A stretch of DNA of 64,000 bases from Ceratotherium simum simum (lineage: Eukaryota; Chordata; Mammalia; Perissodactyla; Rhinocerotidae). Made by a program: the position numbers and the translations under genes. This document shows positions 12,282-22,649 of this stretch, in pieces. Below the pieces are notes generated by a model. It made no database searches and was not told the DNA's origin. It saw only the letters and a list, made by a program, of their open reading frames with translations. The stretch lies in NCBI RefSeq assembly GCF_000283155.1, contig NW_004454195.1, positions 7,965,076-8,029,075 of the forward strand, in the 5' to 3' direction. Positions within the stretch are counted from its first letter, which is position 1. The number at the start of each line of letters is the position of its first letter.

Positions 12282-12521
12282 TTTTTTTTTTTTTTGAGGA
12301 AGATGGGCCCTGAGCTAACATCTGCCAATCCTCTTTGCTGAGGAAGACTGGCCGTGGGCTAACATCCACGCCCATCTTCCTCCACTTTATATGGGACGCT
12401 GCCACAGCATGGCTTGCCAAGGGGTGCATCGGTGCATGCCCGGGATCCGAACCGGCAAACCCTGGGTCGCCGCCACAGAGGAGCGTGCGCACTTAACCGC
12501 TTGCGCCACCAGGCCGGCCCC
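12282..12521 (-). mobile_element. ERE SINE (long type) with perfect target-site duplication
   Basis: Full-length element in reverse: poly(T), GAGGAAGATGGGC..., CACTTTATATGGGACGCTGCC, GGATCCGAACCGG and the head complement GCCACCAGGCCGGCCCC. It is flanked by the perfect 15-bp direct repeat TAGGCATATTCTTTA at 12258-12272 and 12522-12536. It lies in the probable FAM8A1 3' UTR in sense with that gene. Confidence 0.95.
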
Positions 12522-12818
12522 TAGGCATATTCTTTAAAATAAACAAAAGCCTGTTTTAATAGGGATAAGTGTAGGAATGAAAATATTTAATACATCCATG
12601 CCCCTCAAAAAGCCCTTTATTCCCAAGTAGCAAGTGGTTTAAATTAATTTTCAACTCCCTCCTACCTTTCTTTTGCTGAAAATACTTATGTATAAGTGAA
12701 GCACCCAAACAAGATGCTTAATGGAACAAATCTTTCTTTTAAAGTAGAGTGAAAACAATTTTTACTAGCATTTGAAACAAAAAACACTGAAGACTCATTT
12801 TTATAATTTAGACAAAGT

Positions 12819-13022
12819 AGGGCCGGCCCTGTGGCTTGGTGGTTAAGGGCGCGCACTGCAATGCTGATGGCCCGGGTTCGGATCCCGGGTGCGCATCGAG
12901 GCACCACTTCTCCGTCCATCCTGAGGCCGAGTCCCACATACAGCAACTAGAAGGATGTGCAGCTATGACATACAACTATCTACTGGGGCTTTGGGGGGAA
13001 AAAATTAAATAAATAAAATCTT
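12819..13022 (+). mobile_element. ERE SINE (short CAACTATCTACTGGGGC type) with perfect target-site duplication
   Basis: Head GGGCCGGCCCTGTGGCTTGG, B box GGTTCGGATCC, then the alternative 3' half CCCACATACAGCAACTAGAA...CTACTGGGGCTTTGG and an A/T tail. Flanked by TAATTTAGACAAAGT at 12804-12818 and 13023-13037. This subtype (ERE2-like here) shares only the tRNA-like head with the longer type. Antisense to FAM8A1. Confidence 0.95.
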
Positions 13023-14137
13023 TAATTTAGACAAAGTGGCCCTCAAATATAATGCATTTTTTTTTTTTCAATCCAAAATAATCTGGGTGAAACTGGAAGG
13101 TAAATGTTCAGGTAGAAAGAAGTAACTTTTGAACCAGTGCTGTACAAGTAACAGGTGGGCATTATTTTAAAGTAAAGGCTTACTATCCAAAAAACCGTTA
13201 GCTTTATTTCTGTAGTCACACGTTAGTCTAAAAGCAAGGCTTTCCGTCACTCACACTTAGCTACCTAGGCCCAGCATGCACATCAGTCAGTATGTCAAGA
13301 TTTCTCAAGGTGAACTAGCCACTCGGGCTACTTTTAGTAATGGGTACTGAGATTTTTTAGATGCCTAAGTTAACTGCCTGTTCTGTGGTTTTATTTAGGG
13401 CATGTTCATTGAAACAGTATTCTCACTCAGCTTGACTCCTAATTTTTGTTCCCTTATTACTTATCTTGTAAAAGTGACGAATAATGTTTGTACTAGGAAG
13501 ACAACTTTCTTTTTGCCTTTTTAGGTTAGAGCTTCTGCATGAGAATTATACTTTGACTTTGACAATAGAGAACTTAATAGTTTTCTATTAAAATAGAAAA
13601 GTATTAAAAAGAAGGAGGCTCCATCCCCCTCAACCCCAAGAGAAAAAAATGTGGCTCCCCCCTTCTTCCCCATTGTCATTTTTTCCAACAATTTGGAACC
13701 AAAATCTCTTTCTGTGCTGAAATCATAAATAGAAACAGACTTGGATTTTGTGGTAAAGGCAGACAAAGTAATATTTCTATTTATTTGATAGGGCTATACA
13801 GTATAACTTGAATCTTGAGATGAATCTAAATGAACCTACATAGATATTAATCCGAATGACTCGTGTATAGCAAATAAATGTACGATATTTTAAGTATAAC
13901 AAATTCAACTGGATTACTTGTTTTTGTTTTACTCTATTAATAAAAATAGCCTAGATGGCAAACCATCCAATTATCTGAAAAGAAATTACACATTAAAGAT
14001 GTATTCCAGAGCTACATGACTGAAGGACATTTCAACCTGAATTCCCAATCACTGGCAAAAGTAGTGTATACACCAATACTAATGTGCATGGTACTAAGTG
14101 GTAAGTTTATGTAACATTTATTTAAAAAAAAAAATTA

Positions 14138-14165
14138 GGGTTTGGTTTGGTTTGGTTTGGTTTTT
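14138..14165 (+). repeat. (GGTTT)n microsatellite
   Basis: About five tandem GGTTT units, preceded by an A-run, in the probable FAM8A1 3' UTR. Confidence 0.9.
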
Positions 14166-15900
14166 TACTATGAAGGGCCATAATACTTTAAATATCTTCC
14201 CAGAGGCTACAAGTGAATGATCTGTTTAGTATTTTGATACACTTAACTAAAAGGCTTTCTGTGATGTTGGATTTAATATAAAGTTATTTTGAAAAACATG
14301 GTGTATGAAATTTTACAATAAAAGGGTATTAATAAGGATACTGTTAAGGTTTTTATAAACATCAAATGTGAATATTTTCACAGTGGTTAATATCAAAGAA
14401 AAACCCACTTTAACAATTGATACAGTGATAATGGACGTGTCTTGCATTTGCTCTTAATACCAAAAATAAAGCCTAGATTGATCCTTTAAGCAATCTAATT
14501 ATCAACTGTCCAAAAGAGTTTAGTGTTTTTTGGGAAAACGACATCAGAGATATTGTTTCTTTGTTTCAAAAGAAACAAAACTTTTAGTTCAGTATATCTC
14601 AACACAGCTCACTGGGCCACCTAACAAAAGCACACACACATACTTAAAACTCCACAACTTTTGCTTCAATAGAAGAATAAATTAAAATGGCAATACACAG
14701 TGTTACTTTGCTCAAAACTTCCCTCAAAACATTATCCTTGGCAGGCCCAAAATGAGCTTTTGGCGCACAGAACCAAAGAACTTAGAATAATGTCTGGAAA
14801 TGCTACTCTTCCTTGTTATACAGAAAACAGTCCATAATGGGAAAATTGCTAATATTTCACAGGCTACTAGTATTTAATCATGAAATACTAAAATTATTTA
14901 ACTCCTTGATGTTTCAAAAGTTATGGAACTATATAAAATATAAAAGGAAACTAGTATGTGAATAAAGAGAAGTTATATTCAGAATACTGAAAAGCACTAA
15001 TACTTTCTTCATGCTGCACACATACTGGGAATATTGTTTTACAGTAAATATGCAACAGTTTGATGGAAGTTAATTTTTCCCCACATATTTATAGTTTGCT
15101 TTTGGGCACTGGAAACACTTGCACATGAATTTTAAGTTAAATTTACAGTAAAAATTTACTTCTTCCCCCCATTAAAAGCAATCACTAACTTACCTTTTCT
15201 TTAAGAAATCAATGATAATATAGCAATATGACTTAATACTTTTTCATCATCATGCAAAACTTGCCCCAAAGTACATGTTTAAGTATTAAGAATAGTTGTA
15301 AAGTTACATCATTCCCACAGTAAACTGCAGTATAGATTTTACAACTTCAGGTAAGAGAACTGCCTCACTTTCCCCTTTCTCTTGCAGCTAACTCACCACC
15401 TCCTGGGATGGGAGATACGTGGATTATCAAATTTGTGTCCCCACTCCCTCCCCACAAAAAGCAAAGACAATTTCCCCAAGAAGTGTTAACTAAAAGATCA
15501 ATAATGTGTTTACAAAACACAACTGGACATTTTCCATTATTTTGGGATAAACCAAAATAAATTTTTGAAGTTTCATTTGGAGATTTCAAAGCTGAAAACG
15601 CTTTCAGCAAATTCTAATGCCTTAGATCTTACAAAGTGTACGGTCCATTGATTATGAAACCACTTGCTTTCTTTTTGATCTAAAAATTTTAACACTTGAA
15701 TTTAACAGATTTTTCTTCTGAAAAAGTTCTTTGGCATTCAAGTAAAATCAATACTTTCAGAATAGTCACCTGCATCACACTGGAGTGACTCCTTTAATTT
15801 CTAAATCATCAATTAATGTAACCCAGGGATACTGATGGCCTTGATACATAATTTAGTCTTGTCATTATTCCCGAGTATGGAATTCAGGCTTTTCTGGGCA

Positions 15901-16045
15901 TCATCTGACCCCATTTCTTTTTACCACAATGGTTCCTGCTACAATGTCATAGGCTGTTCGATTATGCTGAAAAAACAGCAGTGTGATGAAAGCAGGGAAA
16001 AAAGAAGCAATAGAAAAATTCTTGATCAAAGCTCGTATAGTGGAC
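15901..16045 (-). CDS. FAM8A1: FAM8A1 exon 5 with stop
   Basis: The acceptor is TTTTTTAG. The exon encodes STIRALIKNFSIASFFPAFI, the last hydrophobic stretch, and NRTAYDIVAGTIVVKRNGVR, then TGA at 15903-15901. The open frame at 15835-16131 on the + strand is its antisense shadow. Confidence 0.95.
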
Positions 16046-19000
16046 CTAAAAAATTAAAGCCAAAAATATCAGGTAAGTTGTCTACCAACCACATAGAGAT
16101 TAATAGTATTCTATCAAGTATATGTATTTAAGACATATTCAAAGTACAGCTGAGAGAATTTTTATCTTTGATACCTGAGTTACTTTCAAGTAGTAGTATA
16201 TTATGATCAAACCACCTGGGCTAGTTCTCAAGACTTCATCAACGTAAAAGTTAAAGACTTGAGACCTTTCACATGAAAGCAGTAATAAATGTCTTAGAAT
16301 GTGAACTAAAAGTTTACAGTATTTTCTAGTATTTCCCTTTACTTACCTTTTCTACAGTCACTCATTATTGTGTGATTATTATCTTCTAAACTCAGTATGC
16401 TTGTCTTGCTTCTACCTTCTGTGAAGTACTAGCATTTTAAATTACTGTGTATTCTTTTATCAGCTCTCTTCTTTCTTTGCGGGATCCTGTGATTAAGGGA
16501 AGCTTTAAAAAGCTTTCAACAATAGCTCAGAATGGAGAATTATCCTACTAATGTTAGATTTCTGCCTTTTAGTGCACTGAAAGGCTATAGAAAAGCCCAG
16601 TGACTAAGAGTGTGGGCTCGGAAGCCAGACTAGTTGGTTTCAGATCCATTTTCTACCAATTATTAGTTGTATTCCACATCTGTAAAAAGGGGATAATAGT
16701 ACCTATAGTATCTGTCTTTCAGGTTGCTAGGATTAAATTAGTTAATACATATGCAGTGTTTTCAACAGTGCTTGGCATATAAGAGGTGCTCAACAAACGT
16801 TAGCCATTATTGACTCTCTCATTAAAAGCTGTAGCCAAGATTATAATAATCACCAAATTGTAAGGAAATTTTGAAGATGTCAGCAAAATTAAGGCTTCTT
16901 CTGGAGTCTCTTGTTCATATTTCTTTATATAACAATCCAGCTCTGAATCTGGCAGCAGTTCCAGCCAGTATCTTGTATTGCTCAACTGATTACCACCTAT
17001 TCACCTCTACAACTTCCACTGTCACTATCTGTACCTCCCCCCAGAGCCAGATGCCAACAGCTAGCCATGTGTACTGGGAGTATTACAAGTTCCATCACTT
17101 AAGAGCAGGAGCAAGATGCATGCATAGCTGTCAAAACCTGTTCAAGAGGGGATAACGACAGGTAGCACAAATGGAGGCTCAAGACAGATCAGTAACTAAC
17201 CCCATATCCACAAGCCTAGAGAATAAAGCTAGGCATGGAGAACTGATACAGATAGCATCAACACCCAAATCATCCTCATTATTGTGACTTATATTTCATA
17301 AAATGATTATCTTGTAAATGTATACTGAAGAGGGGTCTACAATCATATAATGTAACTGAAAAACACTCATAAACTTTGTTTTAAACTTAATAAATGTAAG
17401 CCTACTATATGTCATGAAGAAAATACTATATCAAATGGTATAACTTATGAATTATATTACTACACTTAAAATTTATTATTTTCATAAGTACATAGATTAA
17501 GCTAAGAAAAGAACTTACGTTGTAATGCTAACATTTGAGGAAGGAATCACTAAAACCCGACTTGGTGCAATAAGCACTGATGTATCACATGTCACAACTC
17601 GAAGCCCTAGCAGGAACTTCCCTGGGGTAGCTCCACCTGCTCCCCAAATGCAAATTATCTAAAGAAAAAAGGATAATTTAAAAATAATTTACTGGCTCAA
17701 CTATACCAATTTTAAAACTATACCAATTTAAAATTTTCTGCCATATCATTTATGTTTTAAAAATTTCAAGTTGAAAGAATTTCACAGAATACTAAATGGT
17801 TAACCTCTTAATGCATTTCTGCAGGTCTAACATCTTCAATTCCACAAGATTTCTACTGTAATATTTCTCTATGACCCATTACATTTTTTAGCAAGTTGTT
17901 TCTATGGAAAAATACATTTCAAGTTCCACAACCAACTTATAAGTATATTTTTCGACCACAAGACAAATATATTACAAAGAAACTATAAAATGTCTCCATT
18001 CACAAAGTTGTTTTTTTCTTAACTTGAAAAGTATTATATTAAAGAAAATTTGGAAAAAATAGAAAGAGACATTTGACAAATACATGATTATAAATTTCCT
18101 TTTTTTTGGTCTTAGGGCTGATAATCTAAAATTAGATTGTTAAATATTAATATTTGCTGAAGTCAGTAGCTTACCTCATAGAAACAAACTAATAATCTGT
18201 ATATAAGAGCCACAACCATCATTTTCTGCAAGTCTTCCATTGATGTGTCTTCATCTATTTCTTCTATTATATAATGCATAGCAAACTTAGAGATATCCCT
18301 AGACAAAATTAATAGTTTTGGGTTATAATATAGAATTAGTTACCAGAGCAGCTGCATTTTTCTTTTTCCATTAGTGTAAGTCATAAACTTTAATTGAAAT
18401 TCTAAACTAATCTTTAGGTTTCCAACTGTCTAGTTTCACAGAACATTCCTTAGTATATTCAACAAATAGGCAGCACTCTCATGAACAGGCACGGTACTAG
18501 CCATGGGGATATAAGGGCAACTGAATTCAACATGGTCTCTGCTTTCATGGAGATTCTAACCCAGCAGGGAAAGCACAACAATAAATAAGTGATAAGTAAT
18601 AATAAAGTGGGATAAGGGAACTATAGGGATAGGGAACTATAGGGTACTTGGAAACACATACTAGGTACACTTAACTTAGTGAAAGCTTACCAGAAATGAC
18701 ATTTAAGTTGGGATCTGAAGGATGAAGAGAAGTCAGTCAAACTAAGAAGGGAGAAGTTTGAAAGAGAGGGATTAACGGAAGCCTTGCAGCAAGAGTGTGA
18801 TGGAAGCCGTAGGCAGTTTGGTATGGCTCAAATATTAAGTGTGCAAGATGACAGTGATTAAGAAATAAGCTCATATGTAAAACCATATGGGGCTCTGTGG
18901 CTTAGCGGTTAAGTGCGCGCGCTCCGCTGCTGGCGGCCCGGGTTCGGATCCCGGGCGCGCACCGACGCACCGCTTCTCCGGCCATGCTGAGGCCGCGTCC

Positions 19001-22000
19001 CACATACAGCAACTAGAAGGATGTGCAACTATGACATACAACTATCTACTGGGGCTTTGGGGGAAAAAATAAATAAACAAATAAAATTAAAAAACAAAAA
19101 AACCATATGAAGACATTAAGACTTTATCCTGACGGCAATGAGAAACCATTGACGGGTTTTAAGGCAAGAAAGGAGCAGAATCAGAATTTACGATCTCTTT
19201 AAGACTGGAATGAGATAAAACAGGAAACAGGAGACTGCGATACGAGTTAGACGACTTTTGCTATAATCCAGGCAAGAGATGACAGTAACTGGACTAGGGA
19301 GAAGCAATGATAACAACAAATGGTCTGACAATGAAGAGGAAACGATCTGGGTTGACAGGCGACAAGAGAAAGGAGTTGCTACTTGATTGGATGTGTAGGG
19401 GGTAGGAGAGGGAGGGAGAGACAGGGAGGAATCACAGTAACATTCAGGTTGCTGGCAAGGGCCCTGAAATCTAACTACCAGGGTTTGAACTTGACTCTCA
19501 CTCATTACCTTTCTAACTTTGTCAATTCTGGGTTTACCTTCTTATAAGCCCAAATTTCAATCTCTATAAAATGGGGGTATTAACCTCTACCTCATAGTGG
19601 TGGTAAGATTAAATAAGAATCCATATAAAGAGGTGAGGTCAATGCCTAGCATGTAGAAAGTACTTAGCAACTGATAACCGCTCTTATGATTATTAATCTG
19701 AAAGGAGGATTATTCAAATAAATGGCTCACTTTGCAGTTCACTTGGGACTTGCCTGATCCTATAAGCAATCCCATTTGGAAAAGCCATCTAGATGATTAC
19801 TAACAGCTCATCTACCAAAAACTCTCTATGCCTTTGTCTTTAGATCCTCCACTCTGCACAGGGACAGTAGTTCTTGACCTCAGAAATTAGTGAATAAAAT
19901 CAAACCAAGTTTGAAGGCTTCTTTTACCTACTTTTGACAGGGGAAATTCCCACAGATCTTGCAGAATTTATGAAGTGTTTTTCTCTTTTTTGTAGTTATT
20001 TCTTAAAACCAACAAGAAAAAAACATATGACAAAGCTCCTATACAAAACTCATGACATTGACATTGGCACACAGATTATCCAGTCATTTCCAGGCATGAA
20101 TAGAACTTAAAGCAAGATCTCTAGACAGTAGATATTAAAACCTTTCTGCAAATGGCCTTAACTTACTTTATTCCACTGAGGTGCATTATGCTTAAGACAA
20201 TGGTTGCTTTTATAAAGAAGAGAATAAAGAAATCCACCATCTCTGCCATAAATCTGTGGGCCAAGGATGGAATAACATACTCTCTGCCTGTAAAAAAAAA
20301 AAAAAAAAGAAAGAAAGAAAGAAAAATTAGGAAAACTACTAATTTCACAGAGGCCTTGGAACACTAGCCAGGTAATAAAATGGGGAACATAAAGCCAAGG
20401 TGCAACTTAGTCATAAAAAAAAATTTGTAACCTTGCAACAATTACTGGTATTGACTCCATCAATAGTGCATGTTATTAAAATATAGCAACACTACTTCAC
20501 TATTTACTGAACAGTTTCAAGTTTGCATTCACACCCTTAATGTTTAAAAATGATTTCACAGATAAATTTAATTATTTAAGGTACTCAATACATTTCACTA
20601 CAGACTCCAACAAGGAGAATCCAGGTGATCACAGCCTATGACACAAAATTAAACTTTTTTTACTAAAAATCAAGGTTAAGTATAGACAATTAATACAAAG
20701 TAAATCCCTTTGTTCCTCATATTACCCCCTATTCGTTTCATTTGTCTTGCTTTCTATGCAATAAATCCAACGATTATGAATCTGTCATCTTAAATTCTAA
20801 ATGGGATCTCATTCAAGCATCAACTAGTTCTTGTCCCATGTATCTATGGGCTGAATAAAATAAAGTCTAAATAATAAACTAAAAAGTGCAAATAATTCCA
20901 AATATTCTAATTCCCATATAGAAGTAAACAGACAATAGACAAGATTAAGCCAGGGCCCGGTCAAAGGTTTATAACTCCATTGGTAGTCATGTAAATCTTT
21001 TATATCCGTCAGTCCCACTGTCCCTAATATACAGGTAACATATATTATATTAATTACATATTATATACTATCCATATCATATATCTTACAATATATAGAC
21101 AATATATAATAAATCCATGTCTGCATTAACAGCATTACCAGTCAAAAACCCGCGTCCCCACAAAGTGGGTTTGCCATCTGAGAATTAAGCTTTGGCTCTC
21201 ACTCTCCAGAACGTGGAGATCAGGGTAAGAGGGCGGTTTGAGGAGCAAAGATTGCTTTACACTTGGAAACGACTAGTCCCAGGAGTAAGGGAATCAATTC
21301 GGAGGGCCAGGTCTAAAGGTAGAAACTGTACAGCTTCGTTGTACACTTCGGGAATTTAGGGCCTGGGCTAATGATAGCGGCCGAACGCGGAGAAACTCCA
21401 ATCCGGGTAGCAGCAGCAGTTAACAGATGTAAAAAGCGTGCCTTGATCCCCCCCAGCCCCTCCACCTCCAACCCCCCGATAGTTCCCTGCAGACCCTGCT
21501 GCTCCGCCCAACCTCTCCCTAGCGCTTCTCACCTGCCTGCCGCCCGGTCTCGCTCGGGGTTCGCGAAGGGCCGGCGGATCCTACCCTCGTCACTGGGGCT
21601 GCCCGGACGGATCCCTGCACGTGAGGAGCCCGGGGTCCGAGGCCGGCGACGGGGGCGGGGGTGGTGACGCCGGGAGCCGCCCCCGGCTCAGGCCCGGCAG
21701 CCGCGGCGCTCAGGAAGTAGAAGGGGCTGTAATAGGCCAGCTGGGGGGGCGGCGCGGCCTGGGGGGCGGCGCCGGCGCCCGAGAGGTAGGTCGGCGTGGG
21801 CGGCTGGGGGCTGCAGTAGGCGGGGAAGGCGGCCAGGCCGCTGTGCCAGGTCAGGTAGCCGCAGTAGGACTGCCACAGCCACTCGTGTACCTGCCGGGAG
21901 TACTCTCGGGCGCTCAGCCGCGCCGGCCTCTCCCGTGGCGCCGCGGCCTCTGGCGCCTCGCACCCCGCCGGCTCCTGCGGCCCCGCACCCGAGCCGGAGG

Positions 22001-22241
22001 CCGCCTCCTCGCGCTTCCCGGGCTCGCGCGGCGGCTCCCGCTCCTCGGTGGCGGCCGCAGCGAGCGCGAGGCCCAGGCTTGGGGGCCGGCCCGGGGCCTG
22101 GGGTTCGGCCTGCGGATCCTCCCGGGGCCGTGAGGCGGCGGCGGCAGGAGGGCCTTTCAGGGAAGGGACGGGCTCGCGGTCCCCTCCGCCGTCGTCCTGC
22201 CCGGGAGGGCGGCCTCGGGCTTCCTCTGGCCCCTCTGCCAT
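15901..22241 (-). CDS. FAM8A1: FAM8A1, RDD-domain ER membrane protein (complete)
   Basis: Five exons on the - strand (22241-21533, 20287-20167, 18298-18175, 17658-17519, 16045-15901) total 1239 nt and encode 412 residues with all phases closing. FAM8A1 is an ER membrane protein reported to bind the HRD1 ubiquitin-ligase complex and support ER-associated degradation. Residues 1-105 are Ala/Pro/Gly-rich and look disordered; a conserved block follows (YSRQVHEWLWQSYCGYLTWH), then the RDD domain from about residue 237. RDD hallmarks are AHRFMAEMVDFFI, GGATPGKFLLGLRVV and NRTAYDIVAGTIVVKR. Three hydrophobic segments fit membrane spans: VDFFILFFIKATIVLSIM, VVALIYRLLVCFYEIICIW and IASFFPAFITLLFF. The ATG at 22241 lies in a strong Kozak context (GCGACCATGG) inside a CpG island. 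It converges on NUP153. The family match is secure from recognised sequence. Confidence 0.96.
16585..16805 (+). mobile_element. MIR SINE
   Basis: Good MIR consensus order: 'agtgactaagagtgtgggctc..agccagac' head, 'catctgtaaaaaggggataatagtacc' core and 'acagtgcttggcatataag..gtgctcaa' tail. It lies in FAM8A1 intron 4. Confidence 0.8.
17519..17658 (-). CDS. FAM8A1: FAM8A1 exon 4 (GxTPGK RDD core)
   Basis: The acceptor is TTCTTTAG and the donor ACAAC|GTAAGT. The 140-nt exon encodes IICIWGAGGATPGKFLLGLR and VVTCDTSVLIAPSRVLVIPS, carrying the G-x-T-P-G-K signature typical of RDD proteins. Confidence 0.95.
18175..18298 (-). CDS. FAM8A1: FAM8A1 exon 3
   Basis: The acceptor is GTCTAG and the donor GAG|GTAAGC. 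The 124-nt exon encodes DISKFAMHYIIEEIDEDTSM, then EDLQKMMVVALIYRLLVCFYE, an acidic helix followed by the start of the second hydrophobic segment. It ends in phase 0. Confidence 0.95.
18890..19098 (+). mobile_element. ERE SINE (short type), slightly 5'-shortened head
   Basis: Begins GGCTCTGTGGCTTAGCGG without the usual GGCCGGCCC, then has a near-consensus body including GGTTCGGATCCCGGGCGCGC. The AAAACCATATG direct repeats at 18879-18889 and 19099-19109 fit a target-site duplication. Antisense to FAM8A1. Confidence 0.9.
19500..19690 (+). mobile_element. MIR SINE
   Basis: Contains 'cagggtttgaacttgactctc', 'ctctataaaatgggggtattaa', 'ctcatagtggtggtaagattaaa' and 'gcctagcatgtagaaagtactta', the MIR consensus order. 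Confidence 0.75.
20167..20287 (-). CDS. FAM8A1: FAM8A1 exon 2 (start of RDD domain)
   Basis: The acceptor TTTACAG ends at 20288 and the donor ATAAA|GTAAGT starts at 20166. The 121-nt exon encodes REYVIPSLAHRFMAEMVDFF and the first membrane segment through HLSGIK. The acceptor is preceded by an unusually long uninterrupted T-rich tract (see the repeat at 20292-20325). Confidence 0.95.
20288..21532. other. FAM8A1: FAM8A1 intron 1
   Basis: No recognised interspersed repeat. Contains an extremely AT-rich patch at about 21030-21115 (TATATTATATTAATTACATA and similar), just before the composition rises towards the CpG island. Confidence 0.6.
20292..20325. repeat. A17 plus (GAAA)n tract at the FAM8A1 exon 2 acceptor
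   Basis: On the + strand a run of 17 A followed by four GAAA units. Read on the - strand, this is the polypyrimidine tract of FAM8A1 intron 1, ending 4 nt before the exon: (TTTC)n-T17-ACAG. Confidence 0.95.
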
Positions 22242-22640
22242 GGTCGCCTCAGCGGCACCCTCGGCGGTCCTGTCACGGCGCTGTCTTCCTGCCCCACTGG
22301 CCCCTCCCCAACGCCCCGGTCGCCACCGCAGCAGCCGCAGGCGTCAACAATCCACCACCGGAAGCGGAAGCCCCGCCCCTCAGCGGCGACGCCGGCGGGG
22401 GCGGGGCGTGGAGTGGGCGCTGCGTGGCCTGGCGCGGGCCGTGGAGGCCGTGGTCTGGCCCTTTGGGAGTCTGGGGCTCTTGAGCTCCGACCGTCACTCA
22501 GCGCGGCCCACTCCCGCCCCCGCCGCCTCTGACGATTTTAGTGACGTCTAAGGCTCAGGGCTTCTCCAGATGATCCCGCGGGTTGTGGACTCGGGCTGTC
22601 CCGGCAGAAACAGCTGACAGAGGAAGAGGATTTCCGAGAG
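21370..22640. promoter_or_regulatory. CpG island / FAM8A1 promoter region
   Basis: This is the only long stretch dense in CpG in the window. It covers FAM8A1 exon 1 and about 400 bp upstream of its ATG. Upstream elements include tandem ETS-type sites (ACCGGAAGCGGAAG at 22357-22370), GC boxes (CCCCGCCCC just after it, and GGGGGCGGGGC around 22396-22406) and a CRE-like TGACGTCT at 22542-22549. There is no obvious TATA box, which fits a housekeeping promoter. No divergent gene is recognisable on the + strand. Confidence 0.75.
21533..22241 (-). CDS. FAM8A1: FAM8A1 exon 1 (start codon, GC-rich N-terminal region)
   Basis: The exon runs from the ATG at 22241 to the donor GCAG|GTGAGAAG at 21533/21532. 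It is 709 nt, 236 codons plus one base. It encodes MAEGPEEARG at the start, the conserved SAREYSRQVHEWLWQSY block, and a Pro/Ala-rich stretch ending SPSETGRQAG-type (here TPSETGRQAG). Very GC-rich; it forms most of the CpG island. Confidence 0.95.
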
Positions 22641-22649
22641 AGGTCCCAG

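Larger units (their letters stand above)
12005..15900 (-). other. FAM8A1: FAM8A1 probable long 3' UTR
   Basis: Downstream of the FAM8A1 stop the - strand stays AT-rich. Apart from two EREs (12282-12521 and 12819-13022) and a pentanucleotide microsatellite, I recognise no interspersed repeat. The end is inferred from AATAAA at 12027-12022 (- strand), followed by a GT-rich element (TTTTGTGTTTTACCTG). That gives a 3.9-kb UTR and a gene span of about 10.3 kb, similar to my recollection of the human gene. Earlier AATAAA hexamers on the - strand (for example 13208-13203) allow shorter forms. Confidence 0.45.
18299..20166. other. FAM8A1 intron 2: old repeat split by an ERE
   Basis: The left part (about 18460-18878) and right part (about 19110-19460) match one ancient dispersed repeat ('gcatggggatataagggcaa...catggagattctaaccca', then 'agactttatcctgacggcaatgagaaaccattga'), interrupted by the ERE at 18890-19098. 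I know the motif series from many genomes but cannot name the family safely. A MIR follows at 19500-19690. Confidence 0.5.

Noticed and set aside
12253..12492. 79-codon - strand frame plus similar frames at 18887, 36571, 38168 and 41288
   Set aside because: All lie within ERE elements and share translations such as LAVKCARS...GGPGSDPG; they reflect the SINE, not a gene family.
21621..22551. Three + strand open frames of 167-182 codons in the CpG island
   Set aside because: They are antisense to FAM8A1 exon 1, whose protein is clearly recognised. GC-rich DNA gives long chance frames; their translations are Arg/Gly/Ala/Pro-rich without any family pattern.
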